From an uncultured Collinsella sp. (GTDB lineage: Bacteria > Actinomycetota > Coriobacteriia > Coriobacteriales > Coriobacteriaceae), in NCBI GenBank assembly GCA_900757235.1, contig CAAENB010000143.1, positions 1-23,851 on the forward strand: a stretch of 23,851 bases of DNA. The letters run 5' to 3'. Below are positions 14,561-22,197 of the stretch, piece by piece. The translations under genes and the position numbers were made by a program. Under the pieces are notes generated by a model. The model was not told the DNA's origin. It saw only the letters and a list, made by a program, of their open reading frames with translations, and ran no database searches. How positions within the stretch are numbered: the first letter of the stretch is position 1; the number at the start of each line of letters is the position of its first letter.

Positions 14561-14827
14561 CTAGGCAATCATTGCATCAAGTGTTATGAGTTCCCTGAGC
14601 CGTTCCGTGCGCGTTTGCCCATGGCGTTTGGCTTTTTCGTCAAACGCCTCAAGAACCGATTCGCCCACACGTGCCGATAAAACAACGCTTGGCTCATCAG
14701 AGATCGGTGGCCTTCCCAGCTTAACGGTGCGGCCTTTCGGCCATTCATCTTTTTCGTAAGCTTCCGCGGCTTTCTCTAACTTTCCAGGGGCAAATCCCAT
14801 CATTTTTTCAAGCTGCTTAGCATTCAT
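14561..14827 (-). CDS. Ribbon-helix-helix (CopG-like) antitoxin or regulator, 88 aa
   Basis: An 88-residue protein starting at ATG 14827, with AGGAGG upstream. The N-terminal half (MNAKQLEKMMGFAPGKLEKA) is helical and charged. The C-terminal half (SVVLSARVGESVLEAFDEKA, then HGQTRTERLRELI) fits a ribbon-helix-helix DNA-binding fold like that of antitoxins such as CopG-family members. No toxin gene is seen next to it: the minus-strand downstream side is repeats B and C, and the upstream 834 bp has no clear gene. It could be an orphan antitoxin or a single-gene regulator. Base composition of its 5' flank is more A+T rich than the neighbours. Confidence 0.8.
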   Translation of the reverse strand: MNAKQLEKMMGFAPGKLEKAAEAYEKDEWPKGRTVKLGRPPISDEPSVVLSARVGESVLEAFDEKAKRHGQTRTERLRELITLDAMIA

Positions 14828-15135
14828 AGCGCCTCCTATCGATCGACATAATGTCGAGCGCTGGTTCTCGGATTCCCTTTTTTGCATACAGTTTTGTAGA
14901 CAAAAATACAAGCAGTTCATCAGGCTAATTAGCTTGTTTTGATCCGCCTGCTCGATAGGAAATGAGCATTGACGGCTTCGATACTCCTTTGCTTTTCAGC
15001 TTGGAATTTGGATGCTCGTTGAACTTCCGGAAGGGAGCGTTTTTATTAAGCTATCGAGATTCTGGGCAGGAGCTCTCACCGGTCTTCGATAGTGGGACCA
15101 GCTTAATTTGCGACACAGTGTGTCACGAATTGGAG

Positions 15136-15220
15136 TAGTCGTTGGGTGTCCTTCAATGGCTAGTCATACAAGAACGTCCAAGTGCCGGATTTTGTCATTA
15201 AGAGTCGTCCCTAACGACTA
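15136..15220. repeat. Palindromic repeat B, decayed copy 3
   Basis: TAGTCGTTGGGTGTCCTTCA followed by TGGCTAGTCATACAAGAACG lines up with both halves of copies 1 and 2 with several mismatches. A second right half (GTCATTAAGAGTCGTCCC, then TAACGACTA) follows at 15194-15220. Unlike the other two B copies it is not directly followed by repeat C; the inverted-repeat element at 15235-15460 lies between. Confidence 0.55.
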
Positions 15221-15234
15221 TTCTGGAGGGTCGT

Positions 15235-15460
15235 GGTCAAAAAAGGGCAAATATGAGTACTGTTGCCATTATGGTTGCATTAATTTTGCTATAAAAAGTA
15301 GCTCCTGATGAGTTTTGTTCCCATTAGGAGCAACTTTTATTGAACATATGAGGAGAAATAGCGTCATCTGCGGGCGCATGGGACGTTGAATAGTTCCTGA
15401 AATGATCAAAATTGCTGCTACTAAACAGGTAGCAGTACTCATATTTGCCCTTTTTTGGCC
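15235..15460. mobile_element. 226-bp element with 28-bp terminal inverted repeats (MITE-like)
   Basis: The left end runs GGTCAAAAAAGGGCAAATAT then GAGTACTG (15235-15262). The right end (15433-15460) is its reverse complement with 27 of 28 matches. Similarity continues weakly outward (GGAGGG, CTCCCT) and inward. Inside is an imperfect hairpin with arms at 15294-15312 and 15320-15338 (GCTCCTGATGAG / CCCATTAGGAGC). There is no transposase and no clear target-site duplication. Each terminal repeat carries an ATG AGT ACT reading inward, opening two short hydrophobic frames (MSTVAIMVALILL on plus, MSTATCLVAAILII on minus) that resemble each other. It could be a non-autonomous element or a large structured RNA. 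Confidence 0.6.
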
Positions 15461-15562
15461 ATAGCTCCCTCGGAAACTCTTTCCCGAGGCATCAAACAGC
15501 CATAATCCAAAGGTCGCCTCAAACAATTAGCCGGTTAAGAGCGTCCATGGCTACCCAAAAGC

Positions 15563-15617
15563 TGTACGTCAGCATCCAAAGATGTCGAAAAATGTCGACT
15601 TTGGATGCTGGCGTACA
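15563..15617. repeat. Palindromic repeat C, copy 3
   Basis: Arms TGTACGTCAGCATCCAAAG / CTTTGGATGCTGGCGTACA, one mismatch, and the same loop as copy 1. The flanking CCCAAA / TTTGGG extends the inverted symmetry. It lies 45 bp beyond the 3' end of the glutaredoxin gene. Confidence 0.92.
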
Positions 15618-15661
15618 TGTTTGGGCCGTATGGATTAGGGCGGGCCGACCGCAATAACACG

Positions 15662-15907
15662 CTAGAGCAGGTTCTTCTGTATCCATGCGATGATGTCACT
15701 CGATTCGTAGAGTGGCTTGCCGTCGATGAACAGGCAGGGAACCTGGCGTTTTCCGCCGACGGCGATGAGCGTCTGCTCGGCCTCGGTATCGGTCGAGATA
15801 TTGCGCTCGGGGATGGTCACACCGTTATCGGCAAGGAATCGCTTGACTTTTATGCAATACGGGCAGCCGGTCATAACGTACAGCGTGAGCTCATGATTAG
15901 TAGCCAT
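15662..15907 (-). CDS. Glutaredoxin-family protein (81 aa)
   Basis: The 81-residue protein has the glutaredoxin fold: active site CPYC (C15, C18) after LTLYVMTG, the cis-proline QVPCLFIDG, and the late ESSDIIAWI helix. It is a small cytoplasmic dithiol or glutathione-like redox protein. ATG 15907 is chosen over an upstream in-frame ATG because GGAG lies close before it. It follows the XRE-TipAS gene on the same strand with a 51-bp gap. Unusually, an extra cysteine lies in VPC. Actinobacteria of this group are not known to rely on glutathione, so its partner thiol is open. Confidence 0.92.
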   Translation of the reverse strand: MATNHELTLYVMTGCPYCIKVKRFLADNGVTIPERNISTDTEAEQTLIAVGGKRQVPCLFIDGKPLYESSDIIAWIQKNLL

Positions 15908-15958
15908 GGGTCTCCAATCGGTTGAGGTTTCGATTGAAATACCCAAAGCCGCCGCGGT

Positions 15959-16786
15959 CTATGCGCGAGCCGACGACAACTCGATTGCCTGAACCAGAAA
16001 CGTCGTGGCTCCGGTGCCGCAGGGCTTGTCGTAGTAGTCAACAAAGCGCTGATCGGCAAGATAGCCGTGGGCGAGGCCCAGGTATGCTTCGTCTTGGGGC
16101 TCGTGTCCCCAGTTAAGGGCAATCCATCGACGGTGCATTGCGACAAGTTTGTGGGCCTCGTTGCTCTCTGGGTCGCCAATGCCCATGGCAATCGAGAGTT
16201 GACCCAGAATAGCGCGTTCAAGTTCCTTCATGTCGTTCCATGTCTCGGGGTCCATATCCAGCAGTGCTTCATTTGCTGCATCGATAGCCTCATCGCCATA
16301 GCGCGCCCGCGCTTCGGCGCCGTAGCGCTCCTCGTTTTCCTGCACGGTGCGCCAGCGCTCCAGTTGCGGCAGCACGGCACCCATGAGCGAGACGGCTTCG
16401 TCGAGCGATATGCCGGTGCTTTGTGCCAGCCGCGGGGCACAATCCTCGATCATTGCCTCCATCGTGGTCTCATAGGTGTACTTGCCGCGGTCGTAGCACC
16501 ACTTGCAGTAATGGTCGGTCGCGGCGCCCGCGGCATCGGTGCCGCAGTCGTCGGGCGTGAGCACCATGCCGCAGCTCTGACAATAGTGCTCGGGCATTTC
16601 GAGCAGGTGGGACAGAGGCTCGCCGGTCACGGCGGCGATGAGCTTCATCATGTCGATACCCGGGGTGACTTCGCCGCGCTCCCAGCGGCTTACGGCTTGG
16701 CGCGTGACGTAGAGCTTTGCGGCGAGCTGCTCTTGGGTAAGGTTGTTGGCGCGACGGACGGCGATGAGTTTTTCTGCAAAGGCCAT
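15959..16786 (-). CDS. XRE-type regulator with zinc ribbon and TipAS-like domain
   Basis: The 275-residue protein joins three modules. Residues 1-65 are an XRE helix-turn-helix (LTQEQLAAKLYVTRQAVSRW). Residues about 66-105 are a zinc ribbon (YCQSCGMVL, then HYCKWCYDRG), like the putative zinc-ribbon domain PF12674. Residues about 130-270 resemble the TipAS ligand-binding domain (AHKLVAMHRRWIAL, then HGYLADQRFVDYYDK). TipAS normally follows a MerR-type head in thiopeptide sensors; here the DNA-binding part is XRE. The cysteine that TipA uses to capture thiopeptides seems absent from the aligned stretch, so the ligand may differ. AAAGGAG precedes the ATG. It has its own promoter at 16817-16845. 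Confidence 0.85.
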   Translation of the reverse strand: MAFAEKLIAVRRANNLTQEQLAAKLYVTRQAVSRWERGEVTPGIDMMKLIAAVTGEPLSHLLEMPEHYCQSCGMVLTPDDCGTDAAGAATDHYCKWCYDRGKYTYETTMEAMIEDCAPRLAQSTGISLDEAVSLMGAVLPQLERWRTVQENEERYGAEARARYGDEAIDAANEALLDMDPETWNDMKELERAILGQLSIAMGIGDPESNEAHKLVAMHRRWIALNWGHEPQDEAYLGLAHGYLADQRFVDYYDKPCGTGATTFLVQAIELSSARA

Positions 16787-16816
16787 AACGGCTCCTTTCT
16801 GCTGCTTGTTGGCTTA

Positions 16817-16845
16817 AGCATACGCGGCGGCCGACGCCCTTCAAA
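16817..16845 (-). promoter_or_regulatory. Promoter of the XRE-TipAS gene
   Basis: On the minus strand, TTTGAA (16845-16840) and TATGCT (16822-16817) are exactly 17 bp apart, 30 bp upstream of the ATG. The sequence is close to a sigma-A-type promoter. Confidence 0.6.
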
Positions 16846-16860
16846 GCAACCGTTGGTTGC
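16846..16860. promoter_or_regulatory. Palindrome GCAACC-GTT-GGTTGC, likely operator
   Basis: A perfect 6-bp palindrome with a 3-base centre abuts the -35 box of the XRE-TipAS gene on the upstream side. This position suits an activator such as TipA-type autoregulators use, or a repressor site for a divergent gene. It is 67 bp upstream of the TrmO start. Confidence 0.5.
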
Positions 16861-16913
16861 AAAAGGGGCGGTCGCGGTGAGGGATTACGCGCATCGCGCA
16901 TGCCCTCATGCCG

Positions 16914-16926
16914 TACAATGACCGGC
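16914..16926 (+). promoter_or_regulatory. -10 box of a probably leaderless TrmO mRNA
   Basis: TACAAT (16914-16919) lies 7 bases before ATG 16927, the spacing expected between a -10 box and a start of transcription at the A of ATG. No ribosome site is seen before this ATG, and no convincing -35 box was found. Confidence 0.45.
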
Positions 16927-17664
16927 ATGGAACCTATTGCACACATACATACCGACCTGCCGCAAAAGTTCGGCATCCCGCGCAACAGCTTTTTGGCGCC
17001 CCATCTTGAGGGACGCATCGTCTTTGAGCCGGAATTTGCCTCCAACGCAGCAGTTGAGGGTCTGGATTCCTTCTCTCACCTATGGCTGCTGTGGCGTTTT
17101 GAAAACGGCACGCCCGGCGGCACGGCTAAGGACATAGCTGCCGATGCCAAGTCGCAGGACAGGTCCGGCACCAACGCAAAATGGTCGAAAACCGTGCGCC
17201 CGCCGCGTCTGGGCGGAGCCGAGCGCGTGGGTGTATTTGCCACACGCAGTCCGTTTCGCCCTAATCCCATCGGTCTTACCTGTGCCAAGCTCGATCGTGT
17301 CGAGCTCACCGATGATGGCCCGATCATCCATGTGCTGGGGGCCGATCTGCGCGACGGCACGCCCATCTACGACATTAAGCCCTACATTCCGTTTGCGGAT
17401 TGCCATCCAGATGCGACCGGCGGCTGGATTGAGGATGCTCCGTGGCAAGAGCTCGATATCGAGTTCCCGCAAGCGCTGCAGGATATGATTCCGCCCGCAA
17501 AGCTCCCCGGCTTGATAGAGGTCCTTCGCCAAGATCCGCGCCGCGCGGGTAGCAAACACGAGCCAAACCGCGTCTACCATCTGGCTTACGCTGGGCTCGA
17601 CATATCCTTTACGGTTGATGGAACCAGGTTGACGGTAATCGCCGTCAACGACGCGCGGGACTAG
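16927..17664 (+). CDS. trmO: TrmO (TsaA-like) tRNA m6t6A methyltransferase
   Basis: A 245-residue protein whose N-terminal 150 residues form the TsaA/TrmO beta-barrel. The signatures are LPQKFGIPRN, then LDSFSHLWLLWRFE, VGVFATRSPFRPNPIGLTCA (the main signature) and IYDIKPYIPFAD. TrmO uses SAM to methylate N6 of the t6A base at position 37 of tRNA. The C-terminal part (about 160-245) is the additional domain usual for bacterial TrmO. ATG 16927 is preferred over ATG 16918 or 16900 because the -10 box and start spacing favour it and homologs start with a short lead before HIHTDLP. No ribosome site is seen. Confidence 0.93.
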   Translation: MEPIAHIHTDLPQKFGIPRNSFLAPHLEGRIVFEPEFASNAAVEGLDSFSHLWLLWRFENGTPGGTAKDIAADAKSQDRSGTNAKWSKTVRPPRLGGAERVGVFATRSPFRPNPIGLTCAKLDRVELTDDGPIIHVLGADLRDGTPIYDIKPYIPFADCHPDATGGWIEDAPWQELDIEFPQALQDMIPPAKLPGLIEVLRQDPRRAGSKHEPNRVYHLAYAGLDISFTVDGTRLTVIAVNDARD

Positions 17665-17777
17665 CCGGCCATTCGCCGGCGCCCGCCAAATTCAACGCCA
17701 AACCCTCATGACAAAATCGCCCACGCTGGTGGACAATAACGCCTACCAAAACAATCCGCTTTGCACGGGAGCTCAGC

Positions 17778-18992
17778 ATGAAATACGACTTTACTTCGCT
17801 TATCGACCGCCACGGCATGGACGCCATCGCCGTTGACTCCTGGGGTGAAATCCCCGGCATGGCTCCGAACGCGCCCGACGAGGGCTTCGACCGCATCCCC
17901 ATGTGGGTGGCGGACATGAACTTTGCCACGGTGCCCACGGTCCAGGAGCACATCATTCAGCGCGCCCAGCATCCCATGTTTGGCTATTTCGATCCTCGCC
18001 CCGAGTACTTCGACCGCATCATCGAATGGCAGAGCCGCCGTAATGGCGTTAAGGGCCTGCTCCCGGAGCATATCGGCTACGAGAACGGCGTGCTGGGCGG
18101 TGTCGTGTCGACCCTGCGCGCGTATGTCCAGCCGGGCGATGCGGTGCTGGTCCACAGCCCGACCTACATCGGCTTTACCAAGTCCATCGAAGCCGCGGGC
18201 TATCGCATTGTCCACAGCCCGCTTAAGCTCGACGACCAGGGCGTGTGGCGTATGGACTTTGAGGACATGGAGCGCAAGCTCGCCCAAAACCACATCCATG
18301 CTGCGGTGTTCTGCTCGCCGCACAATCCCTGCGGCCGCGTATGGGAGCGCGACGAGATCGAACGTGCCATGGACATCTATCGCCAGCACGATTGTGTGGT
18401 GATCTCGGATGAGATTTGGTCCGATATCATCCTGCCGGGCCACAAGCATATCCCGACGCAGTCGGTGAGCGAGGATGCCCGCATGCGCACGGTCGCCCTC
18501 TATGCGCCGAGCAAGACGTTTAACCTGGCGGGCCTGGTCGGCAGCTACCACATCATCTATAACGAGACGCTGCGCGACCGCGTGTGCGCCGTGTCCAATA
18601 AGACCCACTACAACGAGATGAATGTCCTTTCGATGCACGCGCTTATCGGTGCCTACCAGCCGCAGGGCTACGAGTGGCTCGATGAGCTCAACGAGGTTAT
18701 CGAGGGCAACATTGACTACTTCTGCGATTACGTGGACGAGCATTTTGAGGGTGTGTCCTATTCACGTCCGCAGGGCACGTACATGGTGTTTCTGGACTGC
18801 ACCGAGTGGTGCCGAGAGCATGGCCGCGATATTCAGTGGTTGCTCGACGAGGGGGCGCGCGTGGGCGTGGGGTATCAGGACGGCCGCCCGTTCCACGGAC
18901 CCTGCCACATTCGCGTGAATCTGGCGCTGCCGCTTTCGCGCGTAAGGGAGGCGTGCGACCGCCTGGACCACTACGTTTTTAATGCACGGTAA
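17778..18992 (+). CDS. MalY/PatB-family PLP C-S lyase (cystathionine beta-lyase-like)
   Basis: The 404-residue aminotransferase-fold enzyme has PMWVADMNFATVPTVQEHI near the start (the MalY/PatB signature), then ENGVLGGVVSTLRAYVQPGD. The PLP-pocket SPHNPCGRVW, SDEIWSDI and the PLP lysine in APSKTFNLAGL (K246) follow. Such enzymes cleave cystathionine or cysteine conjugates to pyruvate, ammonia and a thiol, and some members also act as aminotransferases or regulators. GGGAG precedes the ATG. No maltose genes are nearby, so a sulfur role is more probable. Followed by a hairpin at 19003-19044. Confidence 0.93.
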   Translation: MKYDFTSLIDRHGMDAIAVDSWGEIPGMAPNAPDEGFDRIPMWVADMNFATVPTVQEHIIQRAQHPMFGYFDPRPEYFDRIIEWQSRRNGVKGLLPEHIGYENGVLGGVVSTLRAYVQPGDAVLVHSPTYIGFTKSIEAAGYRIVHSPLKLDDQGVWRMDFEDMERKLAQNHIHAAVFCSPHNPCGRVWERDEIERAMDIYRQHDCVVISDEIWSDIILPGHKHIPTQSVSEDARMRTVALYAPSKTFNLAGLVGSYHIIYNETLRDRVCAVSNKTHYNEMNVLSMHALIGAYQPQGYEWLDELNEVIEGNIDYFCDYVDEHFEGVSYSRPQGTYMVFLDCTEWCREHGRDIQWLLDEGARVGVGYQDGRPFHGPCHIRVNLALPLSRVREACDRLDHYVFNAR

Positions 18993-19002
18993 GTGAGCAC
19001 TG

Positions 19003-19044
19003 CATGCGGGGCCTTCTGCCAAGTCGGCTGGAAGGCCCCGCATG
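19003..19044 (+). terminator. Hairpin after the MalY/PatB gene
   Basis: Perfect 14-bp arms CATGCGGGGCCTTC / GAAGGCCCCGCATG with a 14-base loop start 10 bp after the stop. It is very stable, but no T-run follows (GTAAAACG), so it could instead stabilise or process the transcript. Confidence 0.6.
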
Positions 19045-19136
19045 GTAAAACGTCTGTAACCATTGGGCACTCGTGTGGTTTTGTTTGCTATTATTTTCAA
19101 CCATTTCAGCCTGTAAACAGGATCGTCTGGAGCTTG

Positions 19137-20006
19137 ATGAAAAGACCCCGTCGCTCGGTTGCCATTTCGTTGTTTGTTGCGCTTGCAGTGGCGAGCGCCT
19201 TTGTCGTAGCGATAGCCGGCTGTTCCGGGTCGAATGACGGAGCCTCGACGTCTGTATTAGAAGGTCTGGACGCCTCGCAAGCCAAAGACGACAACCTTAA
19301 GACGCTCAATGTTGGCAGCGACCTCTATCCACCGTTTGTGTATACCGACGAGTACGGCAATATTGTTGGCCTGGATGTCGAGATATTGACCGAGGCTTTG
19401 GCCCGCATTGGTTACAAGCCAAAGTACCAGCTGATCGATTGGGAAAAGAAGAACGAGCTACTGGCGAGCGGCGAGCTCGATTGCGTCATGGGCAGCTTTA
19501 GCATGACGGGTCGCGAAGACGAGTATCGTTGGGCCGGCCCGTACCTTGCGAGCCGCCAGGTGGTCGCGGTCGATCCCCAGAGCGATATCTACACGCTTGC
19601 CGATCTTGAGGATAAGGTCGTGGCGGTCCAGTCCACCACCAAGCCCGAGGTCATTTTGCTCAATCATACAAATGAAAACGTTCCGCAGATCAAAGAGCTC
19701 TACTGCTTTTCGGACCGTTCATACCTGAACCCGGCGCTCGTCGAAGGTCTGGTCGACGCCATCGCCGCGCATGAGTCCTCGCTGCTCACCTACGAAAAAG
19801 ACTATGGTGTGACGTATCGCATTTTGGATGAGCCGCTGCTAGAGGTTGGTTTGGGCACCGCTTTCGATATCAATGATACGCGCGGCATCGACGTTAAACT
19901 CACCCGTGCCTACCAAGAAATGCTTGCCGATGGCACCATGGAACGTCTGGTGTCAAAGTACTTTGATGACCCTTCGCCATTTTTGAATATGGAGGGCCTG
20001 TCATGA
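19137..20006 (+). CDS. Solute-binding lipoprotein of the amino-acid type (SBP_bac_3)
   Basis: The 289-residue product starts with a basic, hydrophobic signal peptide and lipobox IAGC (lipidated C29). It continues as a periplasmic-binding-protein type 2 fold: LNVGSDLYPPFVY, GLDVEILTEALARIGYKPKY, LDCVMGSFSMTGRE, then VAVQSTTKPEVI and the hinge GLGTAFDIND. The final YQEMLADGTMERLVSKYF is typical of this family. ATG 19137 with GGAG just before it is preferred; no permease or ATPase gene adjoins. The stop overlaps the start of the hybrid kinase gene (ATGA), so translation is coupled. The protein therefore probably senses a small ligand, perhaps an amino acid, and hands the signal to the kinase. 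Confidence 0.9.
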   Translation: MKRPRRSVAISLFVALAVASAFVVAIAGCSGSNDGASTSVLEGLDASQAKDDNLKTLNVGSDLYPPFVYTDEYGNIVGLDVEILTEALARIGYKPKYQLIDWEKKNELLASGELDCVMGSFSMTGREDEYRWAGPYLASRQVVAVDPQSDIYTLADLEDKVVAVQSTTKPEVILLNHTNENVPQIKELYCFSDRSYLNPALVEGLVDAIAAHESSLLTYEKDYGVTYRILDEPLLEVGLGTAFDINDTRGIDVKLTRAYQEMLADGTMERLVSKYFDDPSPFLNMEGLS

Positions 20007-22195
20007 TCGATGCGCCCGACCACGCCGCTCAGGAGCGGGGCAATCGTTCGACAGGGGCATGGCTCCTTGTCGCCCTGCTGGGGATAGCGCTCTCGGTTGT
20101 TGCCGGCATGATGAGCTACGGCTACACGACAGCTCAGGCCGAGCAGCGCTTTGCCGACGTTGTCGATTACGTGGCGACGCAGAGCCTTTCCTACGATGCA
20201 TTCAATAGCGCCTATACGACCAAAAACCTGATTCGCGTTATGGAGATCGCCGGAGAGACAGCGCGCGATATGGAGCGCGACGGTTCGGTGGATAACGCTA
20301 CGCTGGAGCAATATGCCGACCAGTTCAACGTGAGCGCACTGATCGTGACGGACGCATCGGGCAATTTGGTGTCCGAGTGCTCGATGGATGGCGTGGACTA
20401 CGAGTCGCTCGCTACGTATCTCAAGGAAGCGCCCGTGCTGGAGGTGGCAGCCCATCCGCTTAAGTCCTATACCGCCCGTATCACGCTTGCGGATGATTCG
20501 GTTGCAGACATTGGCTGCGTGACTCGGCAGGATGTCGAGGGCATCGTTATCGCGGTAAGGCATCAGAGCGCGAAGGCAGTTGCAAGCAATACGCTCAAAC
20601 TGCAGAGCCTGCTCGGTGGTTATGAGACCATCGACAGTGGCAATATCGTGATCGAAAGCGATGGCAAGGTCGTTGCGACCAATGCCGTTGAACCCACCAT
20701 ATTGGGCGTATTCAATCTGCCTGCAACGGATGTCTTTATTGTCGACGGTATTAAGGATCGATGCCTGCCCGGCAAAGTCCGACTGGTCAACGCCAGCGGC
20801 GAGTGGTATTTGGGCACATTTGGAAAAGCGCGCGGGTTCTACGTGTACACCTATGCCTCGGCGCGGCGCTACTTTGAGGTCGTCGCGGCTGTTGCTGCCG
20901 GCGTGCTGGTGCTCTACAGCGGTGTTATAGCCGTTGTTGTGATGGTGCGTCGCCGCGCTGATCGTCGACGTTTGACGGACTTACTGCAGCAGGAGCGCGA
21001 CTATGGCGACAAGCTGGCAAAGGCAGCGCGTGAGGCTTCGTCTGCCAACTCGGCAAAGACGGAGTTTTTGCGTCGCATGAGCCACGATCTGCGCACACCC
21101 ATCAACGGCATTCGCGGCATGGTCGAGGTCGGCGATGCCAATGCGGACGATCTGCAAAAGCAGACCGAGTGCCGCTCAAAAATCTGGACGGCGTCGGGAC
21201 TGCTGCTCGACCTTGCCAACGAGGCCCTGGATATGAGTCGCCTGGAGAGCGGGCAGATCGATCTGAACCTCGTACCCATTAATTTGGTGGCCCTCAACTG
21301 TGAAGTGCGCGATATTTTGGAGCGCCAGGCCGAGGAGCGTCTGGTGACTATTATCTGCGACCAGCAGACGCTTGATCATCCCTATGCGCGGGTGAGCGTG
21401 ACGCACCTCAAGCGCTTGTTGCTCAATATTGCCGGCAATGCCGTCAAGTACAATCGCCGGGGCGGCTATGTTCGCCTGGTGTGCCGCGAGGTGGAGCCAG
21501 CGGATGGCGTCCCCGTCTATGAATACACGATCGCCGACAACGGTATTGGCATGAGCGAGGAGTTCCAACAGCACCTCTACGAGCCGTTTTGCCGCGAGGA
21601 GCAACAGGTGGAAGGTGCCTCATCGGGAACTGGCCTGGGCGCGCCTATCGCAAAACAGTTGGTCGAGCTTATGGGCGGAACCATGAGTTTTACGAGCGTC
21701 TTGGGGCAGGGGACGACGTTTACCATCCGCCTGCCGTTCGAGAAATGCAAACGCTCTGAGATTCCTCAGGCAGTTCGCGTGGATGGGGGCGATGGCGATG
21801 CGCTCCAGGGCTTGCGTGTTTTGCTCGTAGAGGATAACGATCTGAATGCCGAGATCGCGCAGTTTACACTCAGCCGTGCCGGTGCCGTCGTGACGCATGC
21901 TAAGGATGGTGAGTCTGCCGTCGAGATGTTTGCCACGAGCGCGCCGCACGAGTACGACGTGGTGTTGATGGACATCATGATGCCCGGTATCGATGGCCTT
22001 GAGGCCACGCGTCAGATTCGAGCACTCGATCGCGAGGATGCCGCGACCACGCCGATTGTCGCCGTGAGCGCCAACGCCTTTGCCGACGACCGCAGGCTTT
22101 CGCGTGAGGCGGGCATGAACGCGCACCTGAGTAAACCCGTGAGCTCGCAGGAGCTCGTTGAGGCGCTTGCGCACATAGCCGCCGACGCTTCATAA
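20003..22195 (+). CDS. Hybrid sensor histidine kinase with receiver domain (730 aa)
   Basis: An N-terminal membrane segment (about 19-38) leads to an outside sensor region (about 39-288) and a second membrane segment near 290-318. HisKA carries MSHDLRTPINGIRG with the phospho-accepting H361. The ATPase has N (NAVKYN), DNGIGMSEEF and GTGLGAPIAKQL boxes. The C-terminal receiver (about 605-728) has LLVEDNDLN with D611 and D613 in the acidic pocket and the phospho-aspartate D657 in LMDIMMPGIDG. The lysine is in SKPV. No output domain follows, so phosphate passes to an outside Hpt or regulator. It overlaps the binding-protein gene by 4 bp. The close relative at the right edge (22786-23851) shares the same kinase-receiver layout. 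Confidence 0.95.
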   Translation: MIDAPDHAAQERGNRSTGAWLLVALLGIALSVVAGMMSYGYTTAQAEQRFADVVDYVATQSLSYDAFNSAYTTKNLIRVMEIAGETARDMERDGSVDNATLEQYADQFNVSALIVTDASGNLVSECSMDGVDYESLATYLKEAPVLEVAAHPLKSYTARITLADDSVADIGCVTRQDVEGIVIAVRHQSAKAVASNTLKLQSLLGGYETIDSGNIVIESDGKVVATNAVEPTILGVFNLPATDVFIVDGIKDRCLPGKVRLVNASGEWYLGTFGKARGFYVYTYASARRYFEVVAAVAAGVLVLYSGVIAVVVMVRRRADRRRLTDLLQQERDYGDKLAKAAREASSANSAKTEFLRRMSHDLRTPINGIRGMVEVGDANADDLQKQTECRSKIWTASGLLLDLANEALDMSRLESGQIDLNLVPINLVALNCEVRDILERQAEERLVTIICDQQTLDHPYARVSVTHLKRLLLNIAGNAVKYNRRGGYVRLVCREVEPADGVPVYEYTIADNGIGMSEEFQQHLYEPFCREEQQVEGASSGTGLGAPIAKQLVELMGGTMSFTSVLGQGTTFTIRLPFEKCKRSEIPQAVRVDGGDGDALQGLRVLLVEDNDLNAEIAQFTLSRAGAVVTHAKDGESAVEMFATSAPHEYDVVLMDIMMPGIDGLEATRQIRALDREDAATTPIVAVSANAFADDRRLSREAGMNAHLSKPVSSQELVEALAHIAADAS

Positions 22196-22197
22196 GC

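Larger units (their letters stand above)
14828..15661. other. Long intergenic region of repeats without a clear gene
   Basis: The stretch between the ribbon-helix-helix gene and the glutaredoxin gene holds repeat B copy 3, the inverted-repeat element, repeat C copy 3, and small palindromes. One of these is GACACA-G-TGTGTC at 15112-15124. Another is CCTCGG/CCGAGG at 15468-15489. ATTAAGCTATCGAGA (15045-15059) pairs partly with TCTTCGATAG (15083-15092) and GCTTAAT (15101-15107). Short frames inside lack ribosome sites and family features. The region is more A+T rich than its surroundings, which fits old insertion debris. Confidence 0.6.

Noticed and set aside
14930..15135. Possible tRNA or small RNA in the A+T-rich gap
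   Set aside because: I looked for a cloverleaf with a TTCGA-type T-loop and a paired acceptor stem and found none; only small inverted repeats are present.
15269..15526. 85-codon minus-strand frame in the repeat region
   Set aside because: It runs through the terminal inverted repeat and inner hairpin, with no ribosome site at its first ATG and no recognisable domain.
10055..15617. Three C palindromes as a CRISPR array
   Set aside because: Copies are kilobases apart, are long palindromes, and no cas gene is present.
17706..18743. 345-codon minus-strand frame
   Set aside because: It is antisense to the MalY/PatB gene, whose product has clear PLP motifs; the frame shows no family pattern.
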